Below, piece by piece: positions 58,561 to 64,000 of a stretch of 64,000 nt of DNA. Numbering within the stretch: position 1 is the first letter of the stretch; every line of letters starts with the position of its first letter. A model generated the notes under the pieces. It made no database searches. It saw only the letters and a program-made list of their open reading frames with translations, and was not told the origin of the DNA. This DNA comes from Symsagittifera roscoffensis (Eukaryota; Xenacoelomorpha; Acoela; Convolutidae). The DNA lies in the NCBI RefSeq assembly GCF_963678635.1, contig NC_087067.1, positions 10,585,716 through 10,649,715 of the forward strand, written 5' to 3'. Position numbers and translations under genes: made by a program.

Positions 58561-60615
58561 AATTTTTCGAATAGTGACGAAAGGTTAAATTCGTGTTCTA
58601 GTGGGCAAGTATTTTTTGCTTTTTCTTCAATTCTACGTTTTTGTGATTGATCCGAAGGCTGATGTTATGGCTGCTGATAGCGAACAATTTTCACTGAAAT
58701 CTTACTGGCCTTTCACTGTCGGATATGTTTTGCGTTACTGGATGCTGTGGATTGTCGCTGGTTGCCGAGTTCTGGTAATTTGTGATCGGAGGCAATGATA
58801 GTAGGCTGGTTTCTATTGAAAACGGCTGAGAAACGTCAGATATTATCATGTTTAATTTACTGAACGTTATTTTTATTTTTTTTTCGATTAGAATGAATGA
58901 TTTTGTGCATCTTTCAATAAATGGTTTTCGATCAGGGAATGATGGTTTTCCAGGTTTGATAGTTTTCGACCAGGGAATGAATTGATTGGCTCAAATTTGA
59001 GACCCAATCCTATCTCAGATGCAATGAAAACTCATGTATCAAAAACCGGAAGTTTCAATTTCTGTACATTCAGCCCGAGGCTTGATTTCAAGAATAAAGA
59101 TTAAGTTTTTTGTGTATCACCGAATTAAGACGATGTCAGAAATGCGTCTTCTTTGAAATCTAAAAATGTGCAAATCCAATACTGCTTCTTTCATTTGTGC
59201 CAAAGCATCTGGCGCCACATTCAGTCTACTGGGAAACAAATAACTATAAGCTTGATCTAGATCTAGATTTCCTTTTGCATATCCATATGCTACTACTTAC
59301 ATCTTTCTTGCCATTAAGTGATGTTTCCTTTGCATTTCAAACTCTACAGAAGACATGCCTTGCGACAGCCAAACCGATCTTAATTTTTAGAGGGCAATTA
59401 CATTGGTTGATTCCAGGCGAAAAATGGAGCGCGTCAGTTAATCAGATTCGACATTGACAGTGGGAGTTGCCACCAACGTGCTACAATCGGGCGGGCGGAT
59501 TATACAATCAGTTGAGGGCTGGATTAGCAACTTCATTAAGCTGGTAAACTCAAAGCACCAATCATTTCAAAAGTTCATTGAAAGAGTTTAGGATGAACAG
59601 CCGATCTCCTGATTTAAAAAGAATGCCCCGTTATAAAATCTTTTTTTTTCTGTGAAATTCGACAAAAACATAGTTACCGTCTAGGACCCGAGTGACACAC
59701 TCCAATTTATAAAAAGATGCAGCTGCAATATGAAATTTTCATTAAAGCTTAATTTATTTTCAAGTTTTTATTGCAAAGGAATAAATTTCAATAAATGTTT
59801 TCCAAGTTGATTTTTTATCTACAATTTCTCAAAGTTGACCTAGACCTGTTTCGAAAACTCCAAAGTGATCGATCTAATCAAGCGCTTCTCCGTCCTTTCC
59901 TTTAGGACCCAACCGAATCAACACATATCGACTTTGCCCAATGTTACCAGCTTTGTGGTTTGATCTTGAATGTAGCCAAATTGCGAAAATTTTGTCCGAA
60001 CCGAGATTAAATCTTCGACCTCTATTTAATCTTGAAACGAATGATATCATCGGTCGACCAAATGCGCTTTCAAACTTTCGATTGTTTCTAAATGGGAAGG
60101 TTGTCTTGCTTTGACTGATCTATGGTTATTTGGCAATCATATAAACATTAAAGATCACTAGGTGAAATCAAAGAAAATAATCGCCGTCAGTTTTGTCTGG
60201 GATACAAGTATCTATGCACCGGTAAATTTGTTCATGTTGGTGAAATGATTAAAAGGGTTAAAATTATGACGGTTAAAATGTTAAGGGGTTAAAAGTTAGG
60301 ACACTAGATTTTTAAACCTAAAAGGTGTGATATTTTTTCAGATCTTGAGATGAGTATATTTGAAACAGAATGAGAACTGTGTTGTGTTTCGACTTGCAAT
60401 TAAATTTAAAATCATTTTGATTTTCCAAATATTGCGCTAGAATTGAATACATATTTTTTGATTGTTCTTTAATTCATTTCTTTTTCGTACGACTGTGGTT
60501 ACTTTTTGTATTGGATTGCTACTGCGTTGTTTGTTTTGATCTGTGCTTTCAACAGTTATTACGTCTAAAATAAATTTGGGAAAATTTTGCTAGTTTTGAA
60601 TTCCTCATCTACGTT
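58561..60615. other. Intergenic DNA, no gene seen
   Basis: Short open frames (for example 58601-58798 and 59197-59457) have no recognisable motifs. A pair of near-identical phrases, GGTTTTCGATCAGGGAATGA and AGTTTTCGACCAGGGAATGA, lies at about 58920-58980. The 5' UTR or promoter of the PHD gene is presumably close to 60600. Confidence 0.55.
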
Positions 60616-61933
60616 ATGGATAAATCACCGTCTACTAGCAAAAGCTCGAAGAAAAATTTCGATTTAACTTCGCCCGGAGGATCGCCAATTATGCTTAACG
60701 GGAATACTGCTGATTATAGTCAAAGTGTAGACCCACGTTGCGTGTTTTGTCGTTCGGAAAGAGACGATGAAGTGAAATATGGAGAGTTGTTGAGCTCAGA
60801 GGGCATAAGAGTTCACTATAATTGTCTTCTCACAGCGAGTATTTTGGCTCAGAAGCTGGAAGAGGATGAGGGCGTGAGAGGCTTCACTGTTGGGGTAAGC
60901 TCAAAATTAGACAAATAGCTTCATTTGGGTCAACTTCAACAATTTTTGAAAACCCAAATATTGACAAAATAGATATTGGCTGTATCTGATCACGGCCGTT
61001 GAGTGCCGCGGGGTTGTCCCTCCCTTTGGTACTATTTTACGATCTCCATTTTAGGTTAATCAACTCCAATTTTTTAAAAAGTGCCCTTAGCGCCAATATA
61101 CTTAAATTTAAGGGGCGAGCGCGCACCGAAAAATATAATTTGTAGGTCAAAACCTTGCAAAAAGTGCTCAAAACGTCATTTTTGACCGTTTTCAATAATT
61201 TTTGTCGACGAAAATATTTTTAAAGCAAAATTGGGACTTAATTGGTGTTTAAGTGGAGATCGGAAAATCAAATTGGTCGACAACCTAAAAATATGCAAAC
61301 CGAGAAAACTTTCAAAAACCGCGCTCCCCAAGAAATTTCTGTTCACGCGACTGTGTCATGGTATTAGTTTATTTTTGTACAATTTTCAGGTCTATAAAAC
61401 CATGTCTCCTGGTTATTTTTGGTTTTATATTGCTTGTTTACTGGTTAGAAGTTAAGGGTTAATAAAGTTCGTTGTCGTTGTAGTTAATGCTTTTAAGTCA
61501 TCAACAAGGTACATTTTTAATTATTGTTTTTGAGAATCTTATAAACTACCCCCCCCCCCCCCCTCCTCGTTAGCTTAAAGGGATTCGTTACAATTAAATG
61601 TTTTTGTTTATCCTGAATTGTTGGTTTAATTTTATAAAAGAGTGGCCATTCTATTTTAAGAAACATAGGGGGGGGGGATAGTTCACTTGATATATTTTTG
61701 AGACTACCGCTAATTGATGTAGAGTATACGACATGCTGCCCGCAATGCGCGTAAAGAGACATGTGTGTACTGTGAGAAGACGGGGGCAGTGATTGGGTGT
61801 TGTCAGAGGAAGTGCAACCGCTTCTTCCACTTTCCCTGTGGACAGAATAACAACTGCATCTCTCTCTTCTACGGCACATTCAACTCCTACTGCCACGAAC
61901 ACGCAAACACCATGCGACATGTCAAGCCACCGG
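60616..61933 (+). CDS. Extended PHD (ePHD) finger protein, first two exons (partial gene)
   Basis: Exon 1, 60616-60894, and exon 2, 61723-61933, join in phase 0 (donor GTAAGC, acceptor GATGTAG). Exon 1 encodes a Ser/Lys-rich head then CVFCRSERDDEVKYGELL and VHYNCLLTASIL, the N-terminal zinc ribbon of an extended PHD. Exon 2 encodes CVYCEKTGAVIGCCQRKC, then FFHFPCG and FNSYCHEH, the C-terminal half. This is the ePHD of PHF6/PHF7/PHF11/G2E3-type chromatin or ubiquitin-ligase proteins. A few residues seem to be missing between the two halves compared with the family, so a small exon may be overlooked. The donor at the end of exon 2 (GTCAGT, 61934) shows that more exons follow; none was recognised before 64000. 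Confidence 0.75.
61003..61250. repeat. MITE-like repeat in the PHD gene intron (opposite orientation)
   Basis: AGTGCCCTTAGCGCCAATAT, GGGGCGAGCGCGCACCGAAA and AAAAAGTGCTCAAAACG correspond, in reverse complement, to words of the MITE at 52986-53614 (ATATTGGCGCC, GCGCGCGCTCCC, GGCACTTTTTGG). Termini are not preserved. Confidence 0.5.
61549..61676. repeat. Homopolymer runs: C run near 61549-61563, G run at 61668-61677
   Basis: A run of about 15 C and, 105 bp later, a run of about 10 G, in the intron just before exon 2 of the PHD gene. They could pair in RNA. Run lengths may be unreliable in the assembly. Confidence 0.6.
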
Positions 61934-62408
61934 GTCAGTTGAACAATCTGGTTATTCATTTTTTATGGATACAATTGGAAAAAAATAGATGATCTTGGGT
62001 TCATGTTGGTCCGAAAATAGTGATTTTTGTTTCGATCACCCCTGGGACTGAAAGGAACTTGCCCTTGCTCTGTGTGTTCTTGAGTCGAAGAACGTAGTTC
62101 AGTATCTTATTAGGCCGATGTCGAGAAAATAGTTCTCTTAGTTTTTCCGTTTTTCAGTCTAATCTAAACGAAGGAATGGATGAATGGCTAACCTCCGTTT
62201 TCAATTCTGCTGCAGTTTTATTAACCGCCCATGAACGACGTGCCTTAACACTTTTTAAGGTCGTGTGGGTTTGAGCACAAAAAATCTTGAAACTGTTCAC
62301 GCTCGAATTTGATTTTTCGCAGTTTCACTCTTAATTACATTACATTTGCTTCATTGAAGTACGAAAATTACGATAATGCAAAAAACTGCGAATGACCTCG
62401 TTTCAAAG

Positions 62409-62862
62409 TTGGAATACTTATCACTTTCAATGCCCGAAGTTAAAACTCTTATTTAGGTTGTCTAAATTTTTTTCTCTTGAAAAAATATCAAAAGTGGTTT
62501 TTAATTTTTAGATTTACCAACGGAATAAATACAATAACCCATTGGCCCCGGTTGTTCGAAAAGATTTAGTTTTGTGAATATAATTTTCAATTATGAAAGG
62601 TTCTTGACTTTCTGCGATCTTTAATTTGATGTATTTGTTATTTGAAAATTATTTTTTAAAATCAGTCGAAAAAGTCAACCATAGAAGCGAAGAGAAATGT
62701 ACAACTTTTTTTTCTTTTTTATAGGTAATTTGACGCTCTGCTTGCGTGTTGAAATCGTAACTAATTAGGCTAGACTTCAAATGAGCATTTTTGAGTCATT
62801 GAAATTCGTTCAGCTTCGTCATCGAAAAGGATTTGTCAACAACATTAAAGAAGATAACAACA
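62409..62862. repeat. Long direct repeat, copy 1 of 2 (about 455 bp)
   Basis: It is closely similar (about 95 percent by eye) to 63538-64000, from GTTGGAATAC/ATTGGAATAC through CATTGGCCCCGGTTGTTCG to GTCAACAACATTAAAGA. The second copy runs off the window. The ends lie in the dispersed family also seen near 48970 and 58060. Confidence 0.9.
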
Positions 62863-63211
62863 CAATTCGGGGATGGCTTACAGACTGAATTGTCGTTTAT
62901 GTGTGTTTATTGAATTGCTACCACAGAGATAGTATTTACCTCCATGAAGTACACTGTAATATCTAACTTTGAGTGGATGCCATTATTGCTTAGTTGTAAA
63001 ATTTTGGAGTTGGATTGTTGTTGTTGATTGGTTGCTTGAAAGGGTTTTTTGAGGTTTCTTGGTTGGGTAGTATTAGTTGTTCGTCTTTGGGGTGTTTTAA
63101 TGGTATTTCTTGTGGTTGAAGTTGGGAAGTTGATTCTGTGTTTCGTTTAGATTGAGATATTGGTGGGTTGTTTTTGCAGTAAGAACAGTTTGGGCAGTAA
63201 AAGGCTCTGGA

Positions 63212-63562
63212 TTACTCCGAGGGTTTACGAAGCGTTGTGCACGATTGATGAATCCACCTGCCTAGGTGGCACCAAATACTTCTATGTGCTCGCGTTATCC
63301 TTAAATCACAGGTTGGACAGGTGTAGATTGCAGGCCCAGCGTTACTTTCTATGCCAGCTCTGATAAGGAGGATCTCATTTATTGTGCCAGCTGGGTCGTG
63401 AGGGAACGAGGTGACTGATTTCTCCGTTCCCAGTACATAAACGCGAGTTGACGCAGCGTCTGATGAAATTTGCAGCGGAGGTTGTACGATTTTTTGACCA
63501 TCTAACATGTACTTGGTGTGGGCACACTTCATTTTGAAATTGGAATACGTATCACGTTTCAA
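63212..63562 (-). pseudogene. LINE 5' fragment with 2A-like motif and zinc finger (antisense)
   Basis: A minus-strand frame of about 116 residues. After a polar N-terminus it reads LLIRAGIESNAGP, then CPTCDLRI, WCHLGRWIHQSC. This is the order of a 2A-like peptide followed by a PHD-type zinc finger at the N-terminus of CR1/L2-type LINE ORFs (established layout). The canonical 2A core (D-x-E-x-NPGP) is damaged: the Asp is absent and the first Pro of NPGP is Ala. It is probably non-functional. The fragment lies between, and partly overlaps, the two long direct repeats. Confidence 0.6.
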
Positions 63563-64000
63563 TGCCCGAAGTTAAAACACTTATTTAGGTCGTGTGGATT
63601 TTTTTTCTCTTGAAAAGTATCAAAAGTAGTTTTTAATTTTAAGATTTACCAACGTGATAAATACAATAACCCATTGGCCCCGGTTGTTCGAAAAGATTTA
63701 GTTTTGTGAATATAATTTTCAATTATGAAAGGTTCTTGACTTTCTGCGATCTTTAATTTGTTGTATTTGTTCTTTGAAATTTGAAAATTGTTTCAAAAAA
63801 TCAGTCGAAAAAGTCAACCCCGGAAGCGAAAAGAAATATGCTACTTACACTGCAACTGTTTTCTTTTTTATAGGTTATTTGACGCTTTGCTTACGTGTTG
63901 AAATCGTAACTAATTAGGCTAGACTTCAAATGAGCATTTTTCAGTCATTGAAATTCGTTCAGATTCGTCATCGAAAAGGAGTTGTCAACAACATTAAAGA
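63538..64000. repeat. Long direct repeat, copy 2 of 2 (cut by window end)
   Basis: The partner of 62409-62862. Differences are a handful of substitutions and short indels. It continues past the end of the window. Confidence 0.9.

Noticed and set aside
63212..63562. Active 2A ribosome-skipping peptide
   Set aside because: The essential Asp and the NPGP proline are not preserved in this copy.

Overview
This window is from a metazoan (invertebrate-type) nuclear genome. It has spliced genes with GT-AG introns for CDC37, NECAP, pirin, an animal cryptochrome/(6-4) photolyase and an extended-PHD protein, set in AT-rich DNA full of mobile elements. The phylum cannot be fixed from sequence alone. Splice-acceptor-like sequences stand just upstream of several start codons, and CDC37-NECAP and pirin-cryptochrome are closely spaced in the same orientation. 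Both observations would fit a lineage with spliced-leader trans-splicing and operon-like pairs (inference).

Region 1 (1-17665) is a very large Ty3/gypsy-class LTR element, element A. Its coding strand is rich in A and C and poor in G. The order is: a long leader with a row of stem-loops (two capped by cUUCGg tetraloops), a small basic ORF (2592-3059), Gag-protease-RT (3034-8301), RT end-RNase H-integrase (8292-11267), a small two-helix membrane ORF (12093-12281), a 378-codon frame with no ATG (12287-13423), an envelope-like glycoprotein (13411-16029), and a further ORF of unknown function (16026-17665) cut by the gap. Neighbouring ORFs overlap at stop and start codons. RT is broken at a perfect 24-bp palindrome.

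A 200-N assembly gap (17666-17865) separates this from region 2.

Region 2 (17866 to about 31.4 kb or beyond) is a second, compositionally different Ty3/gypsy element, element B, also on + and missing its 5' end. It has a Gag-like C-terminus, protease-RT-RNase H, a single in-frame TAA, an integrase with a long tail that ends in a macro-domain-like module (ADP-ribose-binding fold), a 1538-residue protein with a complete SGNH/GDSL-hydrolase motif set plus a possible degenerate second copy, and two small ORFs joined by a TGATG overlap. The cargo of element B (macro-like module plus SGNH hydrolase) is the best candidate here for an undescribed system.

Region 3 (31.4-36.2 kb) is repeat DNA: a foldback element with roughly 180-bp arms, an antisense LINE remnant, and a roughly 160-bp tandem array. 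Region 4 (36.2-52.8 kb) holds CDC37, NECAP, pirin and the cryptochrome/photolyase. A decayed mariner/Tc1-type transposase lies in the long third intron of pirin. Region 5 (52.8-64 kb) holds a MITE with its 3' half tandemly duplicated, a decayed LINE with endonuclease and RT remains, dispersed and duplicated repeats, the first two exons of an extended-PHD gene, and an antisense LINE 5' fragment with a 2A-like motif and a zinc finger.

LTRs could not be delimited for either element because only one end of each is present. All functional statements for the unknown ORFs are inference from motifs read by eye.
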